The notes beneath the pieces are model-generated. The model was not told the DNA's origin, ran no database searches, and worked only from the letters and a program-made list of their open reading frames with translations. This document shows positions 36,334 to 44,854 of a stretch of DNA of 64,000 bases, piece after piece. Source of the DNA: Mycolicibacterium iranicum (GTDB taxonomy: Bacteria > Actinomycetota > Actinomycetes > Mycobacteriales > Mycobacteriaceae). Both the position numbers and the translations under genes were made by a program. Where the stretch lies: contig NZ_LWCS01000025.1 in assembly GCF_001650495.1 (NCBI RefSeq), forward strand, positions 47,288-111,287, in the 5' to 3' direction. Within the stretch, counting starts at the first letter, position 1. Every line of letters begins with the position of its first letter.

Positions 36334-37012
36334 CGAGCACCTCACGCAGATCCGCGACGCTGGCGACATGGGCGAGCGCGCCGCTGTCACCGTCGGCGAA
36401 GTCGCGATGCCCGTACCCCCAGCCGACGACGATCGTCCCGATGCCGTGGACGGCGGCGCCTTCGACGTCATGTGACCGGTCGCCGATCATGACGACCCGG
36501 TCGGGAAGCGGGGCCAGCTGCCGGAGAGCGTGAACGACCACGTCGGCCTTGGTCGAGCGCACACCGTCGGGGCTGGCGCCCGCGATGACCTCGAAGTACG
36601 AGTCGAGCTCGAAGTGGGCGAGGATGCGGGCCGCGGTGGGCTCGGCCTTCGACGTGGCCACCGCAAGCCTGACACCGACCGCCTGCAGGTCGGTCAACAG
36701 CGCGACCACACCCTCGAAGGGCCGGTTCATCGACCACCCGCGGGAGGTGTAGTCGGCGCGGTAGGCGGCGATCGCCGCATCGGCCGACTCTCCTAGACCC
36801 ATCTGCTGCAGCGTGACGTGCATCGGCGGGCCGACGATGCGGCTCACCAGGTCACCGTCCGGGACGGTCGCGCCGACGGAACGCAACGCGTGGCGGAAGC
36901 TGGCCAGGATGCCTTCGGCGGAGTCGGTGAGGGTCCCGTCCAGATCGAAGATCACCAGATCGCCCCGGCTCACCGGGGTGGCGCTGCGGAGGCTGTCCAG
37001 CATGTTTGTCAC
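36326..37012 (-). CDS. ptkA: HAD-superfamily protein PtkA (protein tyrosine kinase partner of PtpA), short N-terminus
   Basis: About 228 residues from a GTG at 37012; an ATG three codons later is an alternative. HAD motifs: VIFDLDGTLTDS (motif I), VATSKAEPTA (motif II) and MIGDRSHDVEGA (motif III/IV). M. tuberculosis PtkA (Rv2232) phosphorylates PtpA and itself; the tyrosine in VVGWGYG is kept. The M. tuberculosis protein has an additional disordered N-terminal region of about 80 residues. Here at most about 18 residues precede the HAD domain, and any longer version would overlap the divergent Nif3-like gene. Overlaps ptpA by eight bases. Confidence 0.85.
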   Translation of the reverse strand: MTNMLDSLRSATPVSRGDLVIFDLDGTLTDSAEGILASFRHALRSVGATVPDGDLVSRIVGPPMHVTLQQMGLGESADAAIAAYRADYTSRGWSMNRPFEGVVALLTDLQAVGVRLAVATSKAEPTAARILAHFELDSYFEVIAGASPDGVRSTKADVVVHALRQLAPLPDRVVMIGDRSHDVEGAAVHGIGTIVVGWGYGHRDFADGDSGALAHVASVADLREVLGV

Positions 37013-37077
37013 ATGCCCATTGTCCCTGAGACGGGTGGCTGCCGGGATCGTGGGCCCGTGCGCACTACTGTCGTGAT

Positions 37078-38214
37078 GTGGCAAGTGTCCGGCTGATCGA
37101 CGTCATCGGCGTGCTCGAGGCTGCTTACCCGCCGGGGTTGGCGCAGAGCTGGGACTCCGTCGGCCTGGTCTGCGGGGATCCCTCGGAGCCGGTCGAGTCG
37201 GTGACGATCGCCGTCGACGCGACCGCCGACGTCGTCGCGCAGGTGCCTCACGGCGGTCTCCTGCTCGCCCATCACCCGCTGTTGCTGCGCGGCGTGGACA
37301 CCGTCGCCGTCGGGACCGCCAAAGGCGACCTCATCCACTCCCTGATTCGTACGGGCCGGGCGCTGTTCACCGCTCACACCAATGCCGACAGCGCGTCGCC
37401 CGGGGTCTCCGACGCGCTGGCCGAGACGCTGGGGCTGGAGATCGTTGAAGTGCTCTCGCCCGTGCCGCCCGGTCCTGCTCTGGACAAATGGGCGGTGTTC
37501 GTCCCCGCCGACAACGTCGAGGCTGTCCGTGCCGCCATGTTCGCCGCCGGGGCGGGCCACATCGGCGACTACTCGCACTGCAGCTGGAGTGTGCCCGGGA
37601 CGGGGCAGTTCCTTCCTGGCGAAGGTGCTTCGCCGACGATCGGCGAAGTCGGTGTCATGGAGCGCGTCGCAGAGGAACGCGTGGAGATGGTCGCACCCGC
37701 CTCGCGGAGGGCCGCCATAATCACCGCCTTGCGGGCCGCCCATCCGTACGAGGAGCCGGCCTTCGACCTCATCGAGCTGCAGACCCCACCGGGAGACGTC
37801 GGCCTCGGCCGGATCACAACCTTGCCCAGCCCCGAACCGTTGTCGGCGTTCGTGTCTCGCGTGCGTGATGCATTACCGGCGACCTCATGGGGGGTGCGCG
37901 CCTCCGGTGACCCGGGGGCGAAGGTGTCCCGCGTGGCGGTGTGCGGAGGTGCCGGCGATTCGCTGCTCGCCGAGGTCGCCGCCGCAGGCGTACAGGCCTA
38001 TGTGACAGCCGATCTGCGGCACCACCCCGCCGACGAACATCGGCGGTCCTCCGACGTCGCACTGGTCGATGTCGCGCACTGGGCCAGTGAGTTCCCATGG
38101 TGCCATCAGGCCGCCGCGTTGCTGCGCACACATTTCGGCGCGTCGCTGCCGGTCACCGTGTCCGACGTGCGCACAGATCCATGGAATGTCGAGGGGTTTC
38201 CCTATGAAAGCTGA
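37078..38214 (+). CDS. Nif3-like dinuclear metal centre protein (Rv2230c-like)
   Basis: A 378-residue protein starting at GTG (an ATG lies three bases upstream in another frame). Nif3/YbgI motifs: [14 protein letters not shown] near the N-terminus, [12 protein letters not shown] with the metal-binding histidines at about 63-65, [18 protein letters not shown], and the C-terminal metal region including HHPADEHRR and VDVAHWASE. The central PII-like insert (about 140-235) is present. Often misannotated as GTP cyclohydrolase I type 2; function is unsettled. The downstream zinc-ribbon gene overlaps its end by 11 bases. Confidence 0.9.
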   Translation: MASVRLIDVIGVLEAAYPPGLAQSWDSVGLVCGDPSEPVESVTIAVDATADVVAQVPHGGLLLAHHPLLLRGVDTVAVGTAKGDLIHSLIRTGRALFTAHTNADSASPGVSDALAETLGLEIVEVLSPVPPGPALDKWAVFVPADNVEAVRAAMFAAGAGHIGDYSHCSWSVPGTGQFLPGEGASPTIGEVGVMERVAEERVEMVAPASRRAAIITALRAAHPYEEPAFDLIELQTPPGDVGLGRITTLPSPEPLSAFVSRVRDALPATSWGVRASGDPGAKVSRVAVCGGAGDSLLAEVAAAGVQAYVTADLRHHPADEHRRSSDVALVDVAHWASEFPWCHQAAALLRTHFGASLPVTVSDVRTDPWNVEGFPYES

Positions 38215-38941
38215 TGTTTTTCAACAACATTCGCTGCTGCAGCTGGCCGAATTGGACGCCGAGGTCAGCCGGGCTGAGCACCGGACGAAGAACCTCCCCG
38301 AGGAGAAGGCTGTCGGGGAGGCTCAGGCATCGCACCGTGAGGCCGGTGACCGGCTCGCCGCCCTGCAGCTGGCGCTGGCCGACATCGACGCGCAGGTTGC
38401 GAAGTTGGAAACGGAGATCGACGGTGTGCGGCAGCGCGAGGATCGCGACCGCGCGCTCATGGCCGGCGGCTCGGTGGACCCCAAGCAGCTCAACGACCTG
38501 CAACACGAGCTCGAAACCCTGCAGCGGCGACAGGCAAGCCTCGAGGATTCGCAGCTGGAGCTCATGGAGAAGCGAGAGGAACTGGCTGCTCAGCAGGCCG
38601 GCGAAGTGGCGAGCGTCGAGGAACTGCAGAGTGCGCTGGCCGACGCACAGCGCGCATGCGACGAGGCCCGCGCCGAACTGACTCAGCTCATCGAGAAATC
38701 CGCGGTCGTGCGCGCCGAGCTGGTGTCGAAAATCGATGAACCCCTGGTGGCGCTCTACGAGCGGCAGCGGTCTCGCACAGGTGTAGGAGCGGCGCCGTTG
38801 CAGGGTCGCAGATGCGGCGCATGCCGGATCGAGATCGACCAGGGGGAGTCGGCGCGGATCGCGGCGGCGGCCGACGACGACGTGGTCCGGTGCCCGGAGT
38901 GTGCCGCGATCCTGTTGCGTGTCAGTGGTTTCCGAAAGTGA
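38204..38941 (+). CDS. Coiled-coil zinc-ribbon protein (zf-RING_7, Rv2229c-like)
   Basis: A 245-residue protein. Residues about 10-180 are a long charged antiparallel coiled coil ([20 protein letters not shown] and so on). The last 50 residues carry a four-cysteine zinc ribbon, CGACRIEI and CPECAAIL. Related proteins (CT398 type) have been suggested to bridge nucleic acids or secretion/polymerase components. It sits between the Nif3-like and rnhC genes, overlapping both (ATGAAAGCTGA at its start, GTGA at its end), so the three are tightly coupled in translation. Confidence 0.9.
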   Translation: MKADVFQQHSLLQLAELDAEVSRAEHRTKNLPEEKAVGEAQASHREAGDRLAALQLALADIDAQVAKLETEIDGVRQREDRDRALMAGGSVDPKQLNDLQHELETLQRRQASLEDSQLELMEKREELAAQQAGEVASVEELQSALADAQRACDEARAELTQLIEKSAVVRAELVSKIDEPLVALYERQRSRTGVGAAPLQGRRCGACRIEIDQGESARIAAAADDDVVRCPECAAILLRVSGFRK

Positions 38942-40023
38942 AAGTGATCGTCGAGGCCGACGGCGGTTCCCGCGGCAATCCAGGCCCCGCCGGCTACGGC
39001 GCGGTCGTATGGTCCGGTGACCGGGAATCCCTCCTCGTCGAGGCGAAATCGGCAATCGGCACGGCGACCAACAACGTCGCCGAATACCGAGGATTGATCG
39101 CGGGCCTTCAGGCCGCAGCGGAGGTCGGCGCCTCCGAGGTCGAGGTCCTCATGGATTCCAAGCTGGTCGTGGAGCAGATGTCGAACCGCTGGAAGGTCAA
39201 GCATCCCGACCTGATCCCCCTGCACCAGCAGGCGCGCCAGCTCGCTGGGGGATTCTCGTCGGTCAGCTACACGTGGATCGCCCGAGCGAACAACAGCCAC
39301 GCCGACAGACTCGCCAACGAGGCGATGGACGAGGCGGGTTCGGAAGGTTCGGAACAGAGTTCGGCGACAACGGTGGTGGCCACCAACCCGGCGGGGTGGA
39401 CAGGTGCCAAAGGGGCGCCGACGAGGCTGCTGCTGCTGCGTCACGGGCAGACAGCGCTGTCGGTGGAGCGTCGCTATTCGGGTCGCGGCAACCCAGAGCT
39501 CACCGAACTCGGCATTCGGCAGGCGGACGCCGCCGCGCGCTACCTCGGCGACAGGGGTGGCGTCGATGCCGTCCTCGCGTCTCCGTTGCAGCGGGCGTAC
39601 GACACCGCGGCGGCAGCGGCGAAAGCTCTCGGTCGCGACGTCACCGTCGACGACGACCTGATCGAGACGGATTTCGGTGCCTGGGAAGGCATGACGTTCC
39701 AAGAAGCCTCCGAGTACGACCCCGATCTGCACCGCCGCTGGCTGCGCGACACGTCGGTTCGGCCGCCGGGCGGGGAGAGCTTCGACGACGTCGCGTCACG
39801 GGTCCTCCGCGCCCAGAAGCGCATCATTGCAGAATATCCCGGCCAAACGGTGCTGGTGGTTTCGCACGTGACGCCGATCAAGACCCTGTTGAGGATGGCG
39901 CTCGCCGCCGGACCGTCGATTCTGTATCGGCTGCATCTGGATCTGGCGTCACTGTCGATCTCGGAGTTCTACCCCGACGGCGCGGCATCAGTGCGCCTGG
40001 TCAACCAGACGGCCTATCTCTGA
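38938..40023 (+). CDS. rnhC: Bifunctional RNase H / acid (alpha-ribazole) phosphatase RnhC
   Basis: A 361-residue fusion. Residues 1-130 are RNase HI-like: EADGGSRGNPGPAGYGAVV with the first catalytic aspartate, NNVAEYRGL with the glutamate, and VLMDSKLV with the next aspartate. A linker of about 25 residues follows. The C-terminal part is a histidine phosphatase of CobC/GpmB type (LLLLRHGQTALS, SPLQRAYDTA, ETDFGAWEGMT, VVSHVTPIK). The M. tuberculosis (Rv2228c) and M. smegmatis proteins have both activities. The GTG start overlaps the zinc-ribbon gene stop (GTGA). Confidence 0.93.
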   Translation: MKVIVEADGGSRGNPGPAGYGAVVWSGDRESLLVEAKSAIGTATNNVAEYRGLIAGLQAAAEVGASEVEVLMDSKLVVEQMSNRWKVKHPDLIPLHQQARQLAGGFSSVSYTWIARANNSHADRLANEAMDEAGSEGSEQSSATTVVATNPAGWTGAKGAPTRLLLLRHGQTALSVERRYSGRGNPELTELGIRQADAAARYLGDRGGVDAVLASPLQRAYDTAAAAAKALGRDVTVDDDLIETDFGAWEGMTFQEASEYDPDLHRRWLRDTSVRPPGGESFDDVASRVLRAQKRIIAEYPGQTVLVVSHVTPIKTLLRMALAAGPSILYRLHLDLASLSISEFYPDGAASVRLVNQTAYL

Positions 40024-40601
40024 TCGGTGTGCAAATGCACTCGCTCGCCGTGTAATCCGAACAGCGCGATCGCCTCCACCGGTCCGTCGACAGCGCCGAA
40101 CCAGTGGGGCGTCCACGTCGAGAACTCCACCGCTTCACCGGGTTTGATGGTGAAGTCGCGGTCACCGAGAATGAGCCTGAGCCGCCCCGAGAGCACGTAC
40201 ATCCAGTCGTGGCCCTCGTGGACGGGAAGTTCCGCGGGTGGGGTGCGCCTGCGGCCGCTGATCCGGATCTTGTGGGCATGGAGGCCTCCGGCGGGACCTT
40301 GACCGGTCAACGGCCAGAACGTGATCTGGTTGTGCGTGTGGGACTGCCGGCGAATGCGTGGGTCTTCCACTTCGGGGGAGCGCAGCAGTTCGTCGGTGCT
40401 GACCGACAGCGCGGCAGCCAGGCGCGGCAGGTGGTCGAGAGCGAGGCGCCGCTTGCCGGACTCCAGACGGCTCAGCGTCGAGATGTCGATGCTGGACCGC
40501 GTGGCGACTTCTTCGAGCGTCATGCCCCGCTGGATTCGTAGGTCTCGCAGCCGCCGCCGCACGCGGGCATCGACACTTTCCTCATCCTCGTTTGCCTTCA
40601 T
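40014..40601 (-). CDS. XRE-family regulator with C-terminal cupin
   Basis: A 195-residue protein from the ATG at 40601; the frame is open upstream but would run through the divergent gene. The helix-turn-helix covers about residues 14-66 (VRRRLRDLRIQRGMTLEEVA, then TRSSIDISTLSRLESGKR). The cupin is at about 105-190 (PVHEGHDWMYVLSGRLRLIL, IKPGEAVEFSTWTPHWFG). One-component regulators of this kind bind a small ligand or metal in the cupin. It is divergent from the flavin oxidoreductase gene with 47 bp between the starts, so it most likely controls that gene and itself. It overlaps rnhC tail-to-tail by 10 bases. Confidence 0.85.
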   Translation of the reverse strand: MKANEDEESVDARVRRRLRDLRIQRGMTLEEVATRSSIDISTLSRLESGKRRLALDHLPRLAAALSVSTDELLRSPEVEDPRIRRQSHTHNQITFWPLTGQGPAGGLHAHKIRISGRRRTPPAELPVHEGHDWMYVLSGRLRLILGDRDFTIKPGEAVEFSTWTPHWFGAVDGPVEAIALFGLHGERVHLHTDQR

Positions 40602-40648
40602 GGCAAAACAGCTTGGCAGAGTGTTCGTGGTGCGGGCAAGGTCGTGGC

Positions 40649-41569
40649 ATGGACAAGATCTGGGATTGCGTGATAGTCGGGGGAGGTGCCGCCGGGTTGA
40701 GCGCCGCACTGGTTCTGGGCAGGGCGCGCCGTGAAACGCTGGTGATCGATGCCGGAGCGCAGAGCAACCTTGCCGCTCACGGCGTCGGTGGGCTGTTGGG
40801 CTTCGACGGCGTGCCGCCGGCGCAGTTGTATGCACAGGGTCGTCAGGAGCTGACCGCTTATCCAAACGTCGAGGTCCGCTCCGGCGAAGCCCTCACCGCG
40901 GACGGGATTGCAGGCGACTTCGCCGTGGCGTTGGCAGACGGCGACGTGGTGCGGACTCGTCGGGTGCTGCTGGCGATGGGCATGCGGTACGAGTCACCCG
41001 ACTTACCGGGATTGAGGCAGCTGTGGGGTAATTCGGTGTTCCACTGCCCGTTCTGCCACGGGTGGGAAGTTCGAGACAAACCGCTCGCCGTACTGGCCAA
41101 CGGGGACAGGGCCGTGCACATGGCCGTGTTGCTGCGCGGGTGGAGCGACGATGTCGTGTTGCTGACAGGCGGGCCTGCCGATCTCACCGACGACCAACGA
41201 TCGCGCCTGACGCAGGTCGGAGTCGATGTCGACGAGCGGGTCGTCAGCGAATTATGTTCGGTGAACCGCATATTGGATTCCGTGGTGTTCGCCGACGGCA
41301 CAAGCCTGGCGCGCAGCGGATTGCTGGTCGCCACGACGCTGCACCAGCGTTCCGCGCTGGCCGCCAAGCTGGGTGTCGCCTTCGCCGCGGCCGGCCCGGT
41401 GACCGCGGAGGCGATCGAGATCGACGGGATGTACCGCACTTCGGTTCCCGGGGTTTTCGCTGCGGGTGATGTCTGCGCGCAGATGCCGCAGGTTGCGGCA
41501 GCTATCGCGGCCGGCTCTGCCGCCGCCGCATCGATAGTGATGAGTCTGATGGAGGAGCAAAGTGTCTGA
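40649..41569 (+). CDS. Thioredoxin-reductase-like FAD-dependent oxidoreductase
   Basis: A 306-residue protein. The FAD motif is DCVIVGGGAAGLSAAL at about residues 6-21, the redox-active pair Cys133-Cys136 is in FHCPFCHGWE (TrxB has CATC at this place), and the second FAD motif is VPGVFAAGDVCA near 270. The NADPH-domain GxGxxA motif is weak (VLANGDRAVHMAVLLRGW), so the electron donor is uncertain. Such enzymes reduce a small disulfide or dithiol protein, or act on a low-molecular substrate as in dithiolopyrrolone and gliotoxin oxidases. The next gene overlaps its end by eight bases (GTGTCTGA). Confidence 0.8.
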   Translation: MDKIWDCVIVGGGAAGLSAALVLGRARRETLVIDAGAQSNLAAHGVGGLLGFDGVPPAQLYAQGRQELTAYPNVEVRSGEALTADGIAGDFAVALADGDVVRTRRVLLAMGMRYESPDLPGLRQLWGNSVFHCPFCHGWEVRDKPLAVLANGDRAVHMAVLLRGWSDDVVLLTGGPADLTDDQRSRLTQVGVDVDERVVSELCSVNRILDSVVFADGTSLARSGLLVATTLHQRSALAAKLGVAFAAAGPVTAEAIEIDGMYRTSVPGVFAAGDVCAQMPQVAAAIAAGSAAAASIVMSLMEEQSV

Positions 41570-42185
41570 GGTAAAGCAACATTGGGAGGACCGGTACGCC
41601 GAGCGGGATCGGATCTGGAGCGGGAAGGTAAACCGGTGGCTGGCCGAGGTCGTGACGCCACTGGCGCCGGGACGTGCGCTGGATCTCGGGTGTGGTGAGG
41701 GCGGCGACTCGCTGTGGCTGGCCGAGAACGGTTGGCAGGTCGTCGGTGTGGACATCTCGGACACGGCGCTCGCCCGTGCCGCCGAGGAGGCGGCCAGGCG
41801 AGGGCTGACCGACCGTGTGCAACTGGTGCAGATGAATCTGTCCGAATCGTTCCCGGCAGGCAGGTTCGACCTCGTGTCGGCTCAGTTCCTGCAGTCGATG
41901 GTCCACCTCGATCGAGAGCGCATCTTCGCGTCCGCCGCGGGTGCGGTGGCGCCGGGCGGCCTGCTGATCGTCGTCGACCACGGCGCGGCGCCGCCGTGGG
42001 CCCAGCACGTCAAGGACCATGTGTTCCCCGACGTGGAGGAAGTGCTCGGAACCATCGATCTCGGCGGAGGGCAGTGGGAACAGGTGCGGGTCGGGACTGT
42101 CGAGCGCGACGCCGTCGGGCCGGACGGACAGACCGGCGTGCTGATCGACAACCTGATCGTGCTGCGGAGGTTGTCGGACGGATAG
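41562..42185 (+). CDS. Class I SAM-dependent methyltransferase (TehB/TPMT-like)
   Basis: A 207-residue methyltransferase starting at GTG inside the end of the oxidoreductase gene. Motif I is ALDLGCGEGGDSLWLAE at about 43-59, followed by VVGVDISDTALARAAEEA; motif IV lies in FDLVSAQFLQSMVHL. The N-terminal HWEDRYAERDRIWSGKVN is typical of the TehB/thiopurine-type group, which methylates sulfur, selenium, tellurium or small aromatics. The translational coupling with the flavoprotein means they likely act on the same substrate, with the XRE-cupin protein as sensor. Confidence 0.85.
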   Translation: MSEVKQHWEDRYAERDRIWSGKVNRWLAEVVTPLAPGRALDLGCGEGGDSLWLAENGWQVVGVDISDTALARAAEEAARRGLTDRVQLVQMNLSESFPAGRFDLVSAQFLQSMVHLDRERIFASAAGAVAPGGLLIVVDHGAAPPWAQHVKDHVFPDVEEVLGTIDLGGGQWEQVRVGTVERDAVGPDGQTGVLIDNLIVLRRLSDG

Positions 42186-43475
42186 ATGTCGGGGCGTCGG
42201 GGTAGCGTCGGCATCGTGTTCGAAAGCATGTTCGATATAGATGCGGATGCGTCGGAGGCGCAGCTGCGGGAGGTCGTCGAGCGGTGTGAGGCGCTGAAAT
42301 CCAAAGCTGCGGCGGCGCAGGCCCGGGCGACCGCATTGTGGGCGGCCAAACGCGCGGCCGCCGAGGCCGCGGCGGGCATGCCGTCCCGGCGCCGCGGCAA
42401 GGGCTTGGCCAGCGAGGTCGCGCTGGCCCGCCGTGACGCCCCGGCCTGCGGGAACACCCACCTGGGGATGGCTCGGGCGCTGGTCGACGAGATGCCCCAC
42501 ACCTTGGCAGCTTTGGAGGCAGGTCAGCTTTCGGAGTATCGGGCGTTGCTGATCGTGCGCGAGTCGGCGTGCCTGTCGGTGCAGGATCGGCGCACGTTGG
42601 ACGCCGAGCTGGCCGAGCTGGCCCAGGGCTTCCACGGCTGGGGCAACCGGCGGGTCGCCGCCCAAGCCAAGGCGATCACCGCCCGCCTGGATGCCGCCGC
42701 GGTGGTCGAACGCAACACCAACGCCGTCAACGACCGCTGTGTGACCACCCGCCCGGCGCCCAACGGCATGGTCTATGTGACCTTCCTGATGCCACTTGCC
42801 CCCGGCATCGGCATGTACGCCGCCCTCAAACGAGAAGCCGACCTGTGTGGTGATGGCCGGTCGCAGGGCCAGGTGATGACCGATCTGGCCTATGCGCGAA
42901 TCACCGGACGCAACAGCACCGAACTCGTCGACGTGAACCTGAACCTGGTGCTCGCCGACACCACACTGTTCGGCCGCGATGACTGCCCCGGCTTCCTGGC
43001 CGGTTACGGGCCCGTGCCCGCCGCGGTGGCACGCCAACTCGTCGGCGACGCCGTCGCCGACAAGGCTGCCACAACGAGCCTGCGTCGGCTGTATCGCCAC
43101 CCCACCTCGGGGCAGCTGGTGGCGATGGAATCGCGGGCGCGGATCGTCCCGAAAGGGCTGGCGCTGTTCATCGGGCTGCGTGATCAGACGTGCCGCACTC
43201 CCTACTGCAGCGCCCCCATCCGGCATACCGACCACGCCACCCCCGACCGCAACGGCGGAAAGACCAGCGCCCTCAACGGGCTGGGCGCATGCCAAGCCTG
43301 CAACTACGCCAAAGAAGCACCCGGATGGCAGGTCCACACCTGGGACGACAACGGCACCCACACCGCCGAATTCGTCACCCCGACCAACGCGGTGTACCAC
43401 TCCATCGCCCCGCCACCGCCGGGCACCCGGATCATCCGCCGCACCATTGACCTGGTCACCTTCGAAGCCGCCTAG
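42186..43475 (+). CDS. DUF222 / HNH endonuclease domain protein (13E12-repeat family)
   Basis: Up to 429 residues if the ATG directly after the methyltransferase stop is used; a GTG at 42216 or ATG at 42228 are better matches to the usual start of the family. DUF222 covers about residues 20-330. The C-terminal HNH region holds CRTPYCSAPIRHTDHATPDR and ACQACNYAKEAPGW, with paired cysteines for zinc. The family is highly multiplied in mycobacterial genomes (REP13E12) and is linked with integration sites, but no phage genes or repeats flank this copy. Whether it is an active nuclease is unknown. Confidence 0.85.
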   Translation: MSGRRGSVGIVFESMFDIDADASEAQLREVVERCEALKSKAAAAQARATALWAAKRAAAEAAAGMPSRRRGKGLASEVALARRDAPACGNTHLGMARALVDEMPHTLAALEAGQLSEYRALLIVRESACLSVQDRRTLDAELAELAQGFHGWGNRRVAAQAKAITARLDAAAVVERNTNAVNDRCVTTRPAPNGMVYVTFLMPLAPGIGMYAALKREADLCGDGRSQGQVMTDLAYARITGRNSTELVDVNLNLVLADTTLFGRDDCPGFLAGYGPVPAAVARQLVGDAVADKAATTSLRRLYRHPTSGQLVAMESRARIVPKGLALFIGLRDQTCRTPYCSAPIRHTDHATPDRNGGKTSALNGLGACQACNYAKEAPGWQVHTWDDNGTHTAEFVTPTNAVYHSIAPPPPGTRIIRRTIDLVTFEAA

Positions 43476-43483
43476 CGGCAGGG

Positions 43484-43918
43484 TCAGGTGCGCGATGGCA
43501 CGTCCGCCAACTGTGTGAGACGCACGCTGTTGCCGGACGGGTCGCGGAATCCGCAATCGATGCCGTACGGCATCTCGTGCGGTTCCTCGGTGAACTCCAC
43601 ACCGCGAGCCTTGAGCTGTTCGTAGCTGGCCCGGCAGTCCTCGGTGGTCAGGAAGACGGTGCCGGCGAAGCCCTTGGCAGTCAGGTCTAGGACCTGCTTC
43701 TTGGTGGACTCGTCCATGACAGGCTCGCCGGGCACCGCCATGAGCACGATGGACACGTCGTCCTGTCCGGGCGGTCCGACTGTCAGCCACCGGAAGATGC
43801 CGTCGACGTCCGGCAGCGAAACGTCTTGGCGCACTTCCATACCGACCTTCTCGGTCCAGAACTGCAACGCGACTTCCTGGTCGTGGACCCATAGATGGGC
43901 GCTTGCGATCTTGATCAT
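43484..43918 (-). CDS. VOC-family (glyoxalase/bleomycin-resistance-type) protein
   Basis: A 144-residue protein from the ATG at 43918, which opens on the VOC strand (MIKIASAHLWVHDQEVALQF). The paired beta-alpha-beta-beta-beta modules are visible (WTEKVGMEVRQDV; FLTTEDCRASYEQLKARGVE), and it ends with FRDPSGNSVRLTQ. It is probably co-transcribed with the upstream AraC gene, which begins on the same strand and stops 25 bases before it. Substrate unknown. Confidence 0.87.
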   Translation of the reverse strand: MIKIASAHLWVHDQEVALQFWTEKVGMEVRQDVSLPDVDGIFRWLTVGPPGQDDVSIVLMAVPGEPVMDESTKKQVLDLTAKGFAGTVFLTTEDCRASYEQLKARGVEFTEEPHEMPYGIDCGFRDPSGNSVRLTQLADVPSRT

Positions 43919-43943
43919 GTGTTGGACGCTACGGCCGCCGAGC

Positions 43944-44360
43944 TCACCCCGTCTTCTCCGCGTGTGCTGTCTTTCGGGTGTCCCGGGCCAGGATGCAACT
44001 CGGGATCCGCGCATGGATCGCGGCCGGCGGCATCGACGCCCGATAGGCCGCCGGAGGCAACCCGTACGCGCGAGCGAAGGTTGTGGTGAACGATCCGACG
44101 CTCTGCAGCCCCACCATTACGCAGATGTCGGCAACGGATCTGTCGGTGTGCCGCAACAGCGATGCGGCACGCTCAAGTCTGCGCGTCTGGAGATACGCGC
44201 GCGGGGACTCGCCGAACGTCCTGGTGAACATGCGGCTGAAGTGCGCCCTCGACAAGCCGGCCGCCGCCGCGAGATCGTCGACGGTGATCGGCTCCGAATA
44301 TCGCGAATCCACCAAGTCTTTGGCCCGCATCAAGTAGCGGGCGGGAGGAACCTGCGCCAT
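43944..44360 (-). CDS. Small AraC-family regulator (DNA-binding domain only)
   Basis: A 138-residue protein from the ATG at 44360; upstream in-frame starts lack support. It consists almost only of the AraC DNA-binding domain: ITVDDLAAAAGLSRAHFSRM, GESPRAYLQTRRLERAASLL, and VADICVMVGLQSVGSFTTTF. No sensor domain is present. Such short AraC proteins are commonly paired with a VOC protein, as here. The 71 bp between it and rnpB contain the rnpB promoter on the opposite strand. Confidence 0.87.
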   Translation of the reverse strand: MAQVPPARYLMRAKDLVDSRYSEPITVDDLAAAAGLSRAHFSRMFTRTFGESPRAYLQTRRLERAASLLRHTDRSVADICVMVGLQSVGSFTTTFARAYGLPPAAYRASMPPAAIHARIPSCILARDTRKTAHAEKTG

Positions 44361-44431
44361 GAAGTCAGTATGGCCTCGCGGTGAGCTCGGCATTCATTAC
44401 CTCAAACGGCCCTCGAACCATTACCTTGTTA

Positions 44432-44844
44432 GAGCGGATGAGCTGGCTGGGCGGCCGCGGCACCTGGTGTCGAGGAAAGTCCGGACTTCGCAGAGCAGGG
44501 TGATTGCTAACGGCAATCCGAGGTGACTCGCGGGAAAGTGCCACAGAAAACAGACCGCCGCCACGGAGTCTCCGGACGACGTGGAGGTAAGGGTGAAAAG
44601 GTGCGGTAAGAGCGCACCAGCACTCCGGGTGACCGGAGTGGCTAGGCAAACCCCACCCGAAGCAAGGCCAAGAAGGCCGCAACCTGGTTGCGGCCGCGCA
44701 GGCGTTTGAGGGCTGCTCGCCCGAGCCTGCGGGTAGGCCGCTCGAGGCACCCGGCGACGGTGTGTCCAGATGGATGGTCGCCGCCTCGCCGCCTGATAGG
44801 ACGGCGAGGAACAGAATCCGGCTTACAGGCCGGCTCATCCGCCC
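44432..44844 (+). ncRNA. rnpB: RNase P RNA (bacterial type A)
   Basis: The conserved RNase P core is evident: GAGGAAAGTCCGGACTTC near the 5' end, the CAGGGTG and ACAGAAAACAGACCGCC segments in the middle, and GATAGGACGGCGAGGAACAG near the 3' end. The terminal helix P1 pairs GCGGATGAGC (44434-44443) with GCTCATCCGC (44833-44842), which defines the ends. It processes the 5' ends of tRNA precursors together with RnpA. Convergent with the CYTH-CHAD gene. No protein-coding gene overlaps it. Confidence 0.97.
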
Positions 44845-44854
44845 TCAGGCGATG

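Noticed and set aside
42186..43475. The DUF222-HNH gene as evidence of a prophage or mobile element
   Set aside because: No integrase, terminase, transposase, attachment-site repeat or flanking direct repeat was seen; the family is common in mycobacterial chromosomes.
41502..43892. A minus-strand frame of about 796 codons opposite the methyltransferase and DUF222-HNH genes
   Set aside because: It is the antisense shadow of well-supported genes, with no motif and no ribosome-binding site.
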